This document shows positions 7,505 to 16,411 of a stretch of DNA of 40,482 bases, piece by piece; positions within the stretch are counted from its first letter, which is position 1; each line of letters begins with the position of its first letter. The stretch lies in assembly GCA_028287765.1 (NCBI GenBank), contig JAQBPA010000117.1:1-40482 (forward strand), written 5' to 3'. A program made the translations under genes and the position numbers. The DNA is from Bacteriovoracaceae bacterium. Its GTDB lineage: Bacteria; Bdellovibrionota; UBA2394. Under the pieces are notes generated by a model. That model worked only from the letters and a program-made list of their open reading frames with translations, was not told where the DNA came from and did not search any database.

Positions 7505-8716
7505 TTATTGGGAAATATTGAAATCAGCTGAAGAGACGTGATTAGCCTTTATTTTCTCAGCATGAATATCGGCAAGCGATTTTCCATCGATTTGATAAAC
7601 GATCGATTCGACATCCATTTGAAAGTCGCCCAAATTTAATTCATTTGACCGGACTTTATAATCGGCGGAAATCAAATTTCCAATCGCCTGATTAGATTCC
7701 TTATTATGCATATTTGCCCAATTTTCTAACTGTCGAACTTGAAATAATCTTAGCTCCGGATTATCTCTCGTCTTCCGATAAAGCTCCAAAATACGTCTTA
7801 GAACAGTATTTTCGATCAGCGCTTCTTTAAGTCCATCCCTCAATATATATCGTGCGGCGAGCGTCCCTGATTTGACAGTCTTCGATGTTGGCTTCATCAC
7901 CATGCCGGGAGATTCTTGTGACATCCAAAGAGCGATTACACTTTCATTCCTCTCAAAAAGCTCGACGATTTCACGATGCCAAAGAACAGCAGCCGGAATT
8001 AAATAATAGGGGATTTGAGCTGCAAGTTCTGTCGAAATCCGAAGCATCCCAGAATTATTTGTACAAAAATAAGAAGGACCGCCCGAAACCCGAGTGAAAT
8101 CCCCGGGCACCATGAAATCGTATTTTTGAATCGTAGAATGCAATAAAAACTGAGATTCAAGTAATTTATGAACGTCTTTCGGTTCCGGCGATCCAACCGT
8201 ATTCGCCAAATCGTATGAAAGAACGATATTATATTTTCTCACTGATTCAAAATAATCGAGCGTGGTATTAGCGATCGTAAGTAAGTCATCAGGCGACGTA
8301 ATATTCGCATAATTTTTTGCCATCTCTACCATGTCAAATGGGGCTTTGATCTTTTTTTGACGGCGAAGAATGCTTCTAATTTGAGTATTGAAACCTACTG
8401 CTCCCCATAGTTTTGAATTTCCCCGGGACAATTTCTTTTCTAAAATGTTGGCTCGTTCAAGGCCAAAACTAAACAAATTTACGATGTGAAACTGAGTCGC
8501 TTGTTTAGCTGACGAGATTTTTTTATTCATGGCTTCTATTAATTGTTTTGGACTGCTAAGAAGCTCAACCAGAGTGGCGCATTTCTTATTTGTAAGCTGA
8601 CGCTGTCCCTCGCGAAGTCCAAATGGCGAAACGGCGTGAACGTCTCCACTTAACAAAATAAGCGAGACGGCGACGAAGACGCTCCGTAAACCTATAATGT
8701 ATGTTAAAAACCCCAA
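7505..8716 (-). CDS. Secreted protein of unknown function
   Basis: 403 residues. The N-terminus (IIGLRSVFVAVSLILLSG, then DVHA) looks like a Sec signal peptide with cleavage after VHA, so the mature protein should be periplasmic or outer-membrane associated. The rest is mostly helical, basic, and has two cysteines near KKCATLVELL and PSYFCTNNSG that could pair; no motif of a known enzyme family was recognised. The only start in frame ahead of the signal peptide is TTG 8716 (an in-frame stop lies just upstream), with no clear ribosome-binding site. It lies 68 nt downstream of livF and 40 nt upstream of korA on the same strand but shares no obvious function with either. Confidence 0.6.
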   Translation of the reverse strand: MGFLTYIIGLRSVFVAVSLILLSGDVHAVSPFGLREGQRQLTNKKCATLVELLSSPKQLIEAMNKKISSAKQATQFHIVNLFSFGLERANILEKKLSRGNSKLWGAVGFNTQIRSILRRQKKIKAPFDMVEMAKNYANITSPDDLLTIANTTLDYFESVRKYNIVLSYDLANTVGSPEPKDVHKLLESQFLLHSTIQKYDFMVPGDFTRVSGGPSYFCTNNSGMLRISTELAAQIPYYLIPAAVLWHREIVELFERNESVIALWMSQESPGMVMKPTSKTVKSGTLAARYILRDGLKEALIENTVLRRILELYRKTRDNPELRLFQVRQLENWANMHNKESNQAIGNLISADYKVRSNELNLGDFQMDVESIVYQIDGKSLADIHAEKIKANHVSSADFNISQ

Positions 8717-8784
8717 AGCAGTTTAAAGTGAATACTACGGGGTTTATCAAAGTCAATCCGGATTATTTCACGGGCCTTTAAAGC

Positions 8785-9489
8785 TTACCCGCCCAAATAA
8801 GCTCGTTTGAGTTCATCGTTTGAAAGCAAATCTTGAACGCTGCCCGAAAGTTTAATTTTGCCGGTTTCGAGCAGATAAGCACGGTCAGAAACCCGAAGAG
8901 CCATATGTGCATTTTGTTCGATCAATAAAATGCTGATGCCGCGACTCCGGATTTCTTTAATCAAACGAAAAATATTCTGAATAATTTTGGGAGCAAGCCC
9001 CAGGGACGGCTCATCTAATAATAGAAGTTTGGGTTTTGAAAGAAGTGCTCGTCCAATCGCGAGCATTTGTTGCTCGCCGCCAGAGAGAGTTCCCGCATTT
9101 TGATTAAGCCGCTCTTTAAGAATGGGAAAGAGTGCATAAATACCCTGAAGTTCATTTTGCCAGTCTGTTCTGTGATAAGCGCCGAGTTCTAAATTTTCAA
9201 GCACGGTAAGCGTAGCCAAAATGCCGCGGCCTTCTGGTACAAGTGCAAGTCCACGCTCGACTAATTGATCCGTGCGAATTTTTTGGAGTTTCTCACCAAG
9301 AAAATAGACGCTCCCTTTCGAATAAGAAACAGACTGCATGATCGCGCGAAGTAAACTCGATTTCCCAGCGCCGTTTGCACCGAGAAGAGAAACAATTTCG
9401 CCGGATTTGACTTCGAGTGAGACGCCCTTCAAAGCTTGAACAGCGCCGTAGCTCACTTCTAAATTTTCTACTCGAAGAAGTTCGCTCAC
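8785..9489 (-). CDS. livF: Branched-chain amino acid ABC transporter ATPase LivF
   Basis: One of two ATP-binding subunits of the high-affinity leucine/isoleucine/valine importer, acting on the cytoplasmic face. In 234 residues: Walker A GANGAGKSS, signature LSGGEQQML, Walker B LLLLDEPSLGLAP and the H-loop region LIEQNAHMAL, all as in LivF. Last gene of livH-livM-livG-livF; its ATG overlaps the livG stop by 4 nt. The short form without an extra C-terminal extension distinguishes LivF from LivG. Confidence 0.95.
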   Translation of the reverse strand: MSELLRVENLEVSYGAVQALKGVSLEVKSGEIVSLLGANGAGKSSLLRAIMQSVSYSKGSVYFLGEKLQKIRTDQLVERGLALVPEGRGILATLTVLENLELGAYHRTDWQNELQGIYALFPILKERLNQNAGTLSGGEQQMLAIGRALLSKPKLLLLDEPSLGLAPKIIQNIFRLIKEIRSRGISILLIEQNAHMALRVSDRAYLLETGKIKLSGSVQDLLSNDELKRAYLGG

Positions 9490-10253
9490 GTTATCGTCTC
9501 CTCGCCGAGATACGCTCGAATGACTTTTGGATTATTTTGAATTTCTTTCGGAGTTCCTTCTGCAATGAGTTGTCCGTGATCAAGAACATAAATTCTCTCA
9601 CAAAGGCCCATGATGAATTTCATATCATGCTCGATTACTAAAATAGCCAGTTTAAACTTCTCACGAATAAATCGGATCAGATTTAATAATTCAGCCGTTT
9701 CGCTTTCGTTCATTCCAGCAGCGGGTTCGTCCAAAAATAATATTTTTGGTTTGGTTGCCAGGGCGCGAACAATTTCGAGTTTTCGTTGATCTCCGTACGG
9801 AAGATTTTTTGCAAGCTCGTCATATTTTTCGTGGAGATTAAAAATTTTTAAAAGCTCAAAAGCTTCTCCTCGAATTCTCTTCTCAGAATCAAAAAACTTT
9901 TGCGTATGAAGTGCTACCGTCCAAAATCCGTAATCAATTTTAAGGTGAGAAGCGACGAGCACATTATCAAGAACGGAAAGGTCCCGAAAAAGCCGAATAT
10001 TTTGGAATGTTCGAGCGGCATGGCATTTATTCGCGATATCAAAAGCATGAAATTCGCGAATGTTGTGACCATCAATTTTTATCCGACCGCTCGTTGGCCG
10101 ATAAATTCTTGTGATTAAATTAAACAGAGTGGTTTTGCCTGCACCGTTTGGCCCGATCAGACCGACGAGTTCGTTATCGTTTACTTTCAGGTAAACATCT
10201 TGAACGGCTTTAAGGCCTCCGAACTCAATCGAAACATGGTCGACTTCAAGCAT
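9486..10253 (-). CDS. livG: Branched-chain amino acid ABC transporter ATPase LivG
   Basis: Second ATPase subunit of the Liv importer, 255 residues. Walker A is GPNGAGKTTLFN; the signature loop is the LivG-type NLPYGDQRKLEIVRAL rather than LSGGQ; Walker B is ILFLDEPAAGMN; and the H-loop is LVIEHDMKFIM. LivG/BraF proteins characteristically carry PYGxQR in place of the canonical signature, so this is family-typical and not degeneration. It overlaps livM by 8 nt and livF by 4 nt, consistent with coupled translation of an operon. Confidence 0.95.
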   Translation of the reverse strand: MLEVDHVSIEFGGLKAVQDVYLKVNDNELVGLIGPNGAGKTTLFNLITRIYRPTSGRIKIDGHNIREFHAFDIANKCHAARTFQNIRLFRDLSVLDNVLVASHLKIDYGFWTVALHTQKFFDSEKRIRGEAFELLKIFNLHEKYDELAKNLPYGDQRKLEIVRALATKPKILFLDEPAAGMNESETAELLNLIRFIREKFKLAILVIEHDMKFIMGLCERIYVLDHGQLIAEGTPKEIQNNPKVIRAYLGEETIT

Positions 10254-11232
10254 TGTGCGGCCTCGAGCGACGCTTCTTAAAAAAATCGGTTACTTCACTT
10301 CGACCAAAAATCCCTTGAGGTCTAGTGAGCATCAAAACAATCAGCACTAAAGAATAAATCACCATGCGAAGATCTACCCCCGTATAATCTTGAAGAGGTC
10401 TCAGAGCTTCGAGCAAAACGGTCAGTAAAATAGCAGCCGTCACACTGCCCGAAAGACTTCCCATTCCACCCAGGACCACCATCGCGATAATTTGAAAGCT
10501 ATAATTGAAATTGAAAGTAGAAGGATTCAGATAACTATAATAGTGAGCAAAAAGTGCTCCTGCGACTCCAGCAAAAAAAGAAGCCAAAACAAACGCGCGC
10601 ACTTTAATTCGAGTGGTCGAAAGTCCGATCGATGTGGTGGCCGTCTCATCATCTCGCACGGCCATAAATTGTTTTCCAGGAATGCTCGTTACAACGCGTG
10701 CAATTATGACGGTTGATAAAATCGAGAGCCCCAAAACCCAGTAAAGATTACTCCACTGCGGAATTCCAATAAATCCCCTCGCGCCGCCAATGGCTTCGAT
10801 ATTTAAAATGGAGGTTCGAATAATTTCACCAAAGCCTAAAGTCACGATCGCAAGATAATCACCCTTAAGTCGCAGCGAAGGAACGCCGACTAAAAATCCA
10901 ATGAGGCCCGCACTGAGACCCGAGACAATCAGAACTCCAAAAAATAAAAGATTTTGAGTGAAGACATTCATCTCACCTGAAAAGCCGAGCGCCGGAAGAA
11001 GAAGAGTCGAAAGTGTCGCCGACATATAAGCACCCACCGCCATAAAGCCTGCGTGGCCCATCGAGAATTGTCCGGTAAATCCATTTACGAGGTTGAGACT
11101 CACCGCAAGAATCACATTAATTCCGCAAATAGCAATGATCGTCTGATAATAATCAGGGACAAATTCCGTCAACAGCCATCCGAAGATGGCCACGACGAGA
11201 ATAAAACTACCCCACTGAATGAGCTGCTTCAT
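10246..11232 (-). CDS. livM: Branched-chain amino acid ABC transporter permease LivM
   Basis: 328-residue integral membrane permease with eight or more hydrophobic segments. It has the LivM hallmarks AVSLNLVNGFTGQFSMGHAGFMAVGAY near residues 45-70, LRLKGDYLAIVTLGFGEIIR in the central loop that contacts the ATPase, and MVVLGGMGSLSGSVTAA. Together with LivH it forms the translocation channel. Stop overlaps livG's start by 8 nt; start overlaps livH's stop by 4 nt. Confidence 0.95.
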   Translation of the reverse strand: MKQLIQWGSFILVVAIFGWLLTEFVPDYYQTIIAICGINVILAVSLNLVNGFTGQFSMGHAGFMAVGAYMSATLSTLLLPALGFSGEMNVFTQNLLFFGVLIVSGLSAGLIGFLVGVPSLRLKGDYLAIVTLGFGEIIRTSILNIEAIGGARGFIGIPQWSNLYWVLGLSILSTVIIARVVTSIPGKQFMAVRDDETATTSIGLSTTRIKVRAFVLASFFAGVAGALFAHYYSYLNPSTFNFNYSFQIIAMVVLGGMGSLSGSVTAAILLTVLLEALRPLQDYTGVDLRMVIYSLVLIVLMLTRPQGIFGRSEVTDFFKKRRSRPHNA

Positions 11233-12137
11233 ACTTTCTCAATTCTCGACGTACCGAGAAGACCCGACGGTCGCACCAATAAAATGAGAATCAGAATCGT
11301 GAATGCAATCGCATCTCTAAATGAACTCGAAAGATATCCAACCGTATATTCTTCAGCGAGTCCCATCAGTAATCCCCCAAGAACAGCACCAGAAATACTT
11401 CCAATTCCACCAAGCACGGCCGCAACAAAAGCTTTGAGTCCAAGAAGTGCACCCATCAATGCGTCGACCTTCGGATACATCGTCGCGACCAAAGTTCCCG
11501 CCGCTGCAGCGAGACAGCTCCCCAGAACAAACGTAAATGCAATCACACGATTAACCGGAATACCGAGCAGAGAAGCGATCTCGGGACTTTCCGAAACAGC
11601 TCGCATGGCTTTTCCCATTTTGGTTCGAAAGACAATGAATTCTAAAATACCCATCAGCGAAAACGAGAGCCCGAGAACAAGAATCTGCAAATTCGAAATC
11701 TCAAGTCCGCCAATAGAAAAAACGATCTGCCTTTCGATGAGCTCCGGATAACTTTGAGGAATCGCTCCAAAAATAAAATCCAGCTGCGTAAAATACTGAA
11801 TAAAAAGCGAAACCCCAATCGCCGTAATAAGACAATTAATCCGCGGTGATTTACGAAGTGGCCGGTAAGCAATTCGCTCAATCAAAAGGCCAACAATAGA
11901 ACAAACAACCATCGAGATAAGAAGCACCGATAAAAACAAACCAAGCGAAGGATGAACCGGTCGACCAAAAAGAGGTGCCACAAAAAAACCGGTCACAGCC
12001 CCAAGCATCACCACTTCACCGTGGGCAAAGTTAATCAGCTGCAAAATGCCGTAAACCATCGAATAACCGATCGCGATCAGCGCGTAGATACTACCAAGAG
12101 AAATACCATTGATTAAATGTTGAAAAAACTCCGCCAC
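11229..12137 (-). CDS. livH: Branched-chain amino acid ABC transporter permease LivH
   Basis: 302-residue permease with about eight membrane segments. Typical LivH sequences are LINGISLGSIYALIAIGYSM at the N-terminus, GILQLINFAHGEVVMLGA, MRAVSESPEIASLLGI in the ATPase-contacting loop, and AAVLGGIGSISGAVLGG. The start is GTG 12137 (GTG-GCG-GAG); the ribosome-binding site is weak (AATAAAG directly before it). First gene of the livHMGF operon, with a plausible promoter at 12183-12210 reading into it. Confidence 0.94.
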   Translation of the reverse strand: MAEFFQHLINGISLGSIYALIAIGYSMVYGILQLINFAHGEVVMLGAVTGFFVAPLFGRPVHPSLGLFLSVLLISMVVCSIVGLLIERIAYRPLRKSPRINCLITAIGVSLFIQYFTQLDFIFGAIPQSYPELIERQIVFSIGGLEISNLQILVLGLSFSLMGILEFIVFRTKMGKAMRAVSESPEIASLLGIPVNRVIAFTFVLGSCLAAAAGTLVATMYPKVDALMGALLGLKAFVAAVLGGIGSISGAVLGGLLMGLAEEYTVGYLSSSFRDAIAFTILILILLVRPSGLLGTSRIEKV

Positions 12138-12437
12138 CTTTATTGATATAGAACAAATAAAGGGGTTAGCGAAATGATTTTCGTTATAAATAGGCAGTTG
12201 TTTAGTCGAATTAACGCTTTATAAAACTTTGGGAATCCCAACCAGTGAGCTGCCAGAGTGACAGTCACCCGTTAGAGAATCAGTTTTCAGATTTGACGTT
12301 CATGCGAGTGCGCGGGTTTTCCGAATCAGGCATCAGCCAGTCAGCCATCGGCCAATCGTGGCAACAGAAAACTTTGACTGAGTCTCTGACTGGATACTGA
12401 TTCCGCTCACCGATTTTTTTCTGAGTGCCCGATTCCC
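12138..12437. other. livK-livH intergenic region with short inverted repeats
   Basis: A 300-nt gap on an otherwise compact operon strand. It contains a perfect odd-centred inverted repeat GTGACAGTCAC (12258-12268), the pair GAATCAGT/ACTGATTC about 110 nt apart, and many overlapping CAGTC/CTGAC words between 12330 and 12410. No hairpin followed by a T-run on the minus strand was seen, so livK may read through partly into livHMGF. No open frame looks like a gene. A leucine-responsive leader or attenuator is possible but unproven. Confidence 0.4.
12183..12210 (-). promoter_or_regulatory. Candidate promoter for livHMGF
   Basis: On the minus strand TTCGAC (12210-12205), a 16-nt spacer and TATAAC (12188-12183) resemble a sigma-70 promoter. 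Transcription would begin near 12176, about 40 nt before the GTG start of livH. Based on consensus similarity only. Confidence 0.4.
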
Positions 12438-13571
12438 TTATGGATTCACACGAGTCGCAAACTTCCAATTATTGTCCTCAATTTTTAGCATAACCGCAGG
12501 CTTCGCCGCGTTTCTGTCTTTATCAATGGTGATCAGTCCGGTGACTGCAGGAAAGTTTTTCGTCTGAGCGATCGCATCCTTCAGGTCGGGCCCACTTAGG
12601 CTCTTCGCTCGTTTGAGAGCGTCTACCAAAACCAAAGCGGCATCGTAACCCATGACTGCAAGGCCGTCGGGAATTTCTTTGAATCTTGCTTTGAAGCTTG
12701 AAACGAATGCCTGAACTCGTGGATCTTTGTCTTCAGAGCTATAGTGATTAGAAATATAACTTCCGTTCGCGGACTTTCCGGCGATCTCAAATAATTTGGG
12801 TGAATCCCATCCATCGCCACCAAGAACGGGCATATTGAGCCCGAGTTCTCGAGCCTGTTTAAGAATTAAACCAGCCTCCGTATAATATCCCGGAACAACG
12901 ATGATATCGGGTTTTTTACTTTTAATGGCCGTGAGTTGTCCTTTGAAATCAATATCCCCGCCAACATAATTTTGCTCGATAATTACTTTTCCACCCAGCT
13001 CTCCAAAAGTTTTCTTAAAAAATTCTGCTAGTCCGACCGAGTAATCACTTTTGGTGTCGATTAAAAGAGCAGCTGTTTTTGCTTTAAGATCTTCTGCCGA
13101 AAATTTCGCAATGATTTTTCCTTGAAAGGGGTCCGTAAAACAGACTCTAAAAATATAATCTCCCACTTCAGTGACTTTAGGATTCGTCGATGAGGGAGAG
13201 ATCATGGGAATTTTGTATCTTTGAGCGACCGGTGCAGCAGCCAGCGATCGTGAACTCGCCACTTCGCCAAGGATGACGTGAACTTTATCTTGGGTAATCA
13301 TACGTTGAACGGCGAGCTGTGCTTCTTCGGACTTACCTTGGTCGTCGAGGCTGATCAGTTTTAATTTTTTTCCATTCACGCCACCTTTGGCGTTCACTTC
13401 ATCGATTACAAGCTCAATTCCGTGGTGAGTCGAAATTCCAAAAGTCGCCTCTGTTCCCGTCATCGAGCCAAACTCGCCGATGCGAATTTCATTTTCATCT
13501 TTGGGTTTCGATTTGCAACCCACTGAAAATAAAACAAGAGCTGCAACGACCCATAATTTTTTAGTTTTCAT
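12438..13571 (-). CDS. livK: Branched-chain amino acid receptor (lipoprotein LivK/LivJ type)
   Basis: Substrate-binding component of the Liv importer, 377 residues from ATG 13571, which has AAGGAG five bases upstream (a GTG at 13577 lies too close to that site). The N-terminus KKLWVVAALVLFSVGC ends in a lipobox, so the receptor is membrane-anchored rather than freely periplasmic. The mature part is a two-lobed periplasmic binding fold: RIGEFGSMTGTEATFG, ILGEVASSRSLAAAPVAQ, PMISPSSTNPKVTE and GYDAALVLVDALKRA are family-typical. It lies 300 nt upstream of livH on the same strand and about 10 nt behind the parvulin gene. Confidence 0.93.
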   Translation of the reverse strand: MKTKKLWVVAALVLFSVGCKSKPKDENEIRIGEFGSMTGTEATFGISTHHGIELVIDEVNAKGGVNGKKLKLISLDDQGKSEEAQLAVQRMITQDKVHVILGEVASSRSLAAAPVAQRYKIPMISPSSTNPKVTEVGDYIFRVCFTDPFQGKIIAKFSAEDLKAKTAALLIDTKSDYSVGLAEFFKKTFGELGGKVIIEQNYVGGDIDFKGQLTAIKSKKPDIIVVPGYYTEAGLILKQARELGLNMPVLGGDGWDSPKLFEIAGKSANGSYISNHYSSEDKDPRVQAFVSSFKARFKEIPDGLAVMGYDAALVLVDALKRAKSLSGPDLKDAIAQTKNFPAVTGLITIDKDRNAAKPAVMLKIEDNNWKFATRVNP

Positions 13572-13581
13572 ACTCACTCCT

Positions 13582-14061
13582 TTATTTTAGACGCTTAATA
13601 ATATGAAACCCAAAAGGAGAACGCTCCTTATCAAAGTTGGCGATTCCTATTTCTCCCGGTTTCAACGTAAATCCTAAATCTCCAAACGCTCGGACCATCT
13701 GCTCACGCGGAAACTCTTCGCCTTCGGGGGTAATACCCGTATTCGATATGGCGTAAATTCCCGGAGCGCGGTCGTCTGTATATTGCTTTACTAAGGCTTC
13801 AAAATCGGAGCCCGCTTTTGCCTTCACCAAAATTTCGTTGGCCAACTTTTGCGCTTCTTGTTGAGTTCGCTCGATTGTTTTTCCGGGAAGGCTCCCTTTG
13901 AATCCAATCAAAATATGCTGAACTTCTATATGCGCTTCTTGACCGCTCGTTTTGGCAACCCCATTCGCGGCGGACTCAGGCGCATGTTTATTTTTACAAG
14001 CTGCAAAATTAAACGCAAAAATTGCTAAAAATAAAATCAATTTTCGGGCCTCAAAAATCAT
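13582..14061 (-). CDS. Lipoprotein parvulin-type peptidyl-prolyl isomerase
   Basis: 159-residue protein with a lipoprotein signal peptide (ILFLAIFAFNFAAC, Cys about 22), a short linker and a single parvulin domain: VQHILIGFKG, then AQKLANEILVKAKAGSDFEALVKQY, MVRAFGDLGFTLKPGEIG and a closing SPFGFHIIKRL. The final FGFHII box and the VQHIL strand are the catalytic face of PpiC/SurA-like domains, which assist folding of exported proteins. There is no separate chaperone domain as in SurA or PrsA. It directly precedes livK (about 10 nt between stop and ATG), so the two are probably co-transcribed; it may help fold the lipoprotein receptor, which is inference. Confidence 0.88.
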   Translation of the reverse strand: MIFEARKLILFLAIFAFNFAACKNKHAPESAANGVAKTSGQEAHIEVQHILIGFKGSLPGKTIERTQQEAQKLANEILVKAKAGSDFEALVKQYTDDRAPGIYAISNTGITPEGEEFPREQMVRAFGDLGFTLKPGEIGIANFDKERSPFGFHIIKRLK

Positions 14062-14131
14062 CTATGCCTTTATTTACCCAAAGTCTCTGTCCTTGAAAAG
14101 GAAATGCCTCGCTGTTATGTCTTTGAGCGAT

Positions 14132-14851
14132 ATGGCTGGCCATAATAAATGGAGCAAAGTGAAGCGGCTGAAGGCCGTCACCGATAAGAGAAAGGGCGCC
14201 CTTTTTTCGAAGACTTTGAATGAAATTATGCTGGCGGCTAAGTCGAGTACGGACCCCGCGAGCAATTTCCGATTGCGAAAGGCCATCTCAGACGCCAAGG
14301 CCCAGAGTATCCCAAAAGATAATATCGACCGCGCGATCAAAAAAGGTTCCGGAGAACTGAACGACGGCGTAACACTCGAGGAGCTGATCTACGAAGGCTT
14401 CGGTCCTGGCGGGGTGGCGTTCATGGTGGAATGTGTGACGGATAACCGAAATCGAACTCAACCCGAGCTCAAAAAGATATTTGAAAAAGCGGGTGGAATG
14501 ATGGGTGAAATGGGATCCGTCGCTTGGAGTTTCGAAAAAAAGGGGCAAATCTTGGTGAGTCGAGACAAAGCCAAAGAAGAAGATCTAATGAACTTAGTCC
14601 TCGAAGCGGGTGCCGACGATCTAAAAACATCCGAAGATGGCTATGAAATTCTCGTATCCCCTCCAAAGTTCGAATCGGTGAGGCAGACCTTAGAAACGCA
14701 AAAGATTCCCGTCGAACTCGCCGAAATTACCTTTGTTCCGACCAACAAAGTACCTGCGTCGGCCGATCTCATAGAGATCATCGATAAACTCTCCGAATCT
14801 CTCGAAGACCATGCCGACGTTCAGCGTGTGGTTCATAACGCTGATATTTAA
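14132..14851 (+). CDS. yebC: YebC/PmpR-family regulator / translation factor
   Basis: 239 residues from ATG 14132, which gives the family-typical start MAGHNKWSKVK; an in-frame ATG at 14117 would add five residues (MSLSD). The family contains predicted DNA-binding regulators of ruv and quorum-sensing genes and, more recently described, ribosome-associated factors that relieve stalling at proline stretches. Family motifs are present in order: RKGALFSKTLNEI, AKAQSIPKDNIDRAIKKGSG, YEGFGPGGVAFMVECVTDNR, GSVAWSFEKKG and the C-terminal AEITFVPTN. Placement shortly before ruvCAB is common for yebC. It is divergent from the parvulin gene, with 70 nt between them holding both promoters. Confidence 0.94.
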   Translation: MAGHNKWSKVKRLKAVTDKRKGALFSKTLNEIMLAAKSSTDPASNFRLRKAISDAKAQSIPKDNIDRAIKKGSGELNDGVTLEELIYEGFGPGGVAFMVECVTDNRNRTQPELKKIFEKAGGMMGEMGSVAWSFEKKGQILVSRDKAKEEDLMNLVLEAGADDLKTSEDGYEILVSPPKFESVRQTLETQKIPVELAEITFVPTNKVPASADLIEIIDKLSESLEDHADVQRVVHNADI

Positions 14852-14967
14852 TCGAATTTCTCCTCTCAAACCCACTTCTCTTTGACATCCCAGCCCTCCA
14901 TGCGGCAATTTATGAGCACACATCCTTCTTGGGATCGTGAGAGGGATATTGAGGGGAAATCTGGAAA

Positions 14968-15918
14968 ATGGGCTTACGTAAATTTTTCGTCGCTAAGGGA
15001 TTTTTCCTTCCCATTTTTCTGCTCGCGCAGTTGGCTTGTGTTCACGCTGCCGAAAATCCGAAAGAAATTTTAGGAAATTCTAGCTCGCCTGAAGTGAGCG
15101 CGATTCCTGTCACGCGAGAAGATCTTCAAAAAATTTCCGCTGATAAATTACCTGAAGAAGTTCGAAGAGAACTCGCTGCTCCCGCACCCACTTCTCACGA
15201 GAGTCCTCTCACAGGATCAAAAAACACTTGGTTCGATTATCTTCTCGTCACTGTGCGATCGAGCATGAACGGCGCTTCCATCACCGCTGGATTTATGATC
15301 AATATGGGCGCGCCTTTTCATATGGCGATTATTCCAGGGCTTTTAGGATCTGGAATGTCGGGAGCGCTTCAGCTGTATCATCCGGCATTTAGTCACTGGC
15401 TTGAGCATAAATCTAAGCTGAACAATTGGTATGATCTAAGAGGAATTTTTCGGGTTGCACCCAATGAGAAAGCCAGTTTTATAGAATCTTTTTTCATGAA
15501 AGAATTTGCCGTTGGAATTGTTTATTTAAACGCGATTCAAATTTTATCCGCAGCCATAAAAATTCATCATGAAATGTTTTCAGTACGCCCAACCGAGTCT
15601 GCATTTCTTGGATTAATGTCGGAAGGCGTTTGGTATGTTCTCATCGCGCACTTAACCGAAAAGCTGGTGAACAAATTTCCGAGTCGCTCTGAATTCACTT
15701 GGAGAATTAGCAAAACAGCGGCCGTTTTAGTTTCGATCATCTCAACCTTTGGCTCGGTGATGTTTCTGATGAATAAATCTTGGGCGCCTGCCATCATGGG
15801 AGGCCTCGGAGTTGCGGGCGCTATAACGTATGGGGTGACTCATGAGAAGACTCTCAGCTTCGCAAGAAAAACCAAATCCTTTTGCAGAGATGCTCTATCT
15901 TCGCTCTTGAGAGACTAG
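14968..15918 (+). CDS. Exported/membrane protein of unknown function
   Basis: 316 residues: signal peptide (LRKFFVAKGFFLPIFLLAQLA then CVHA), a 60-residue Pro/Ser/Glu-rich linker, then a hydrophobic core with four to six probable membrane segments (around residues 100-120, 175-195, 205-225, 245-265 and 268-285), and a basic C-terminus. The core contains a Gly/Met-rich stretch (GAPFHMAIIPGLLGSGMSG). No known family was recognised. GAGGGGA lies about 10 nt upstream of ATG 14968. It sits between yebC and ruvC on the same strand, together with the next small gene. Confidence 0.65.
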   Translation: MGLRKFFVAKGFFLPIFLLAQLACVHAAENPKEILGNSSSPEVSAIPVTREDLQKISADKLPEEVRRELAAPAPTSHESPLTGSKNTWFDYLLVTVRSSMNGASITAGFMINMGAPFHMAIIPGLLGSGMSGALQLYHPAFSHWLEHKSKLNNWYDLRGIFRVAPNEKASFIESFFMKEFAVGIVYLNAIQILSAAIKIHHEMFSVRPTESAFLGLMSEGVWYVLIAHLTEKLVNKFPSRSEFTWRISKTAAVLVSIISTFGSVMFLMNKSWAPAIMGGLGVAGAITYGVTHEKTLSFARKTKSFCRDALSSLLRD

Positions 15919-15967
15919 CAAATCGATAAAACTTGCCTTTCCCATGATTCCTTGTAATGGATGCCTC

Positions 15968-16351
15968 ATGAAATTGACTTCACTTTTCATTCTCCTGCTC
16001 GCGACTCTTACGATCACTCTCACTCCGAACAAACCGGCAGCTGCAGTGTCTGAAGAATATTTGAGAGGTCTAAACGCCGACGCTCTCGTTTATGGAAAGA
16101 CGACTGTTGCGGTGAGTAAAGACGGCAGAACAGAGGTTTTGCAATTAGATAAAGTTTCGTTATGCAGCCGTGTTGTGAGTGCAGTTAAGTCTGGAGCGGT
16201 TGGAACAATTAAAATTACATCTCTCTTGGGAGGCTTGGCTCTTCAAAAAGTTTATCCTGGATATAAAGCACGAATCGATCGCGAACGAGATCGAGCGGAT
16301 TATAAAGAAGAAACTGAATGGAACGCCTACCTTCGAAGTCTTCCTCAGTAG
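15968..16351 (+). CDS. Small exported protein of unknown function
   Basis: 127 residues from ATG 15968; an upstream in-frame ATG at 15944 adds eight residues ahead of the signal peptide and is less likely. The signal peptide is KLTSLFILLLATLTITL, with likely cleavage in the PAAA stretch. The mature ~95-residue protein has one cysteine, a Gly-rich segment (GAVGTIKITSLLGG) and a charged tail (RIDRERDRADYKEETEW). No known family was recognised. It ends 60 nt before ruvC. Confidence 0.6.
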   Translation: MKLTSLFILLLATLTITLTPNKPAAAVSEEYLRGLNADALVYGKTTVAVSKDGRTEVLQLDKVSLCSRVVSAVKSGAVGTIKITSLLGGLALQKVYPGYKARIDRERDRADYKEETEWNAYLRSLPQ

Positions 16352-16411
16352 CCGATAAAAATCTCTTAAACCCTATACAATTCTCACTCGCCTCCTTTAT
16401 CTTGATCATCA

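Noticed and set aside
11053-11751. 232-residue plus-strand open frame opposite livM/livH
   Set aside because: Antisense shadow of two well-supported permease genes; composition is Ser/Pro/Thr/Arg-rich as expected for a mirror frame and no motif is present.
13952-14131. 60-residue N-terminal extension of YebC
   Set aside because: Family proteins start at MAGHNKWS; the extension is antisense to the parvulin gene and has no supporting start signal.
14882-14914. TTGACA upstream of the membrane protein gene as a promoter
   Set aside because: No acceptable -10 hexamer at 16-18 nt spacing.
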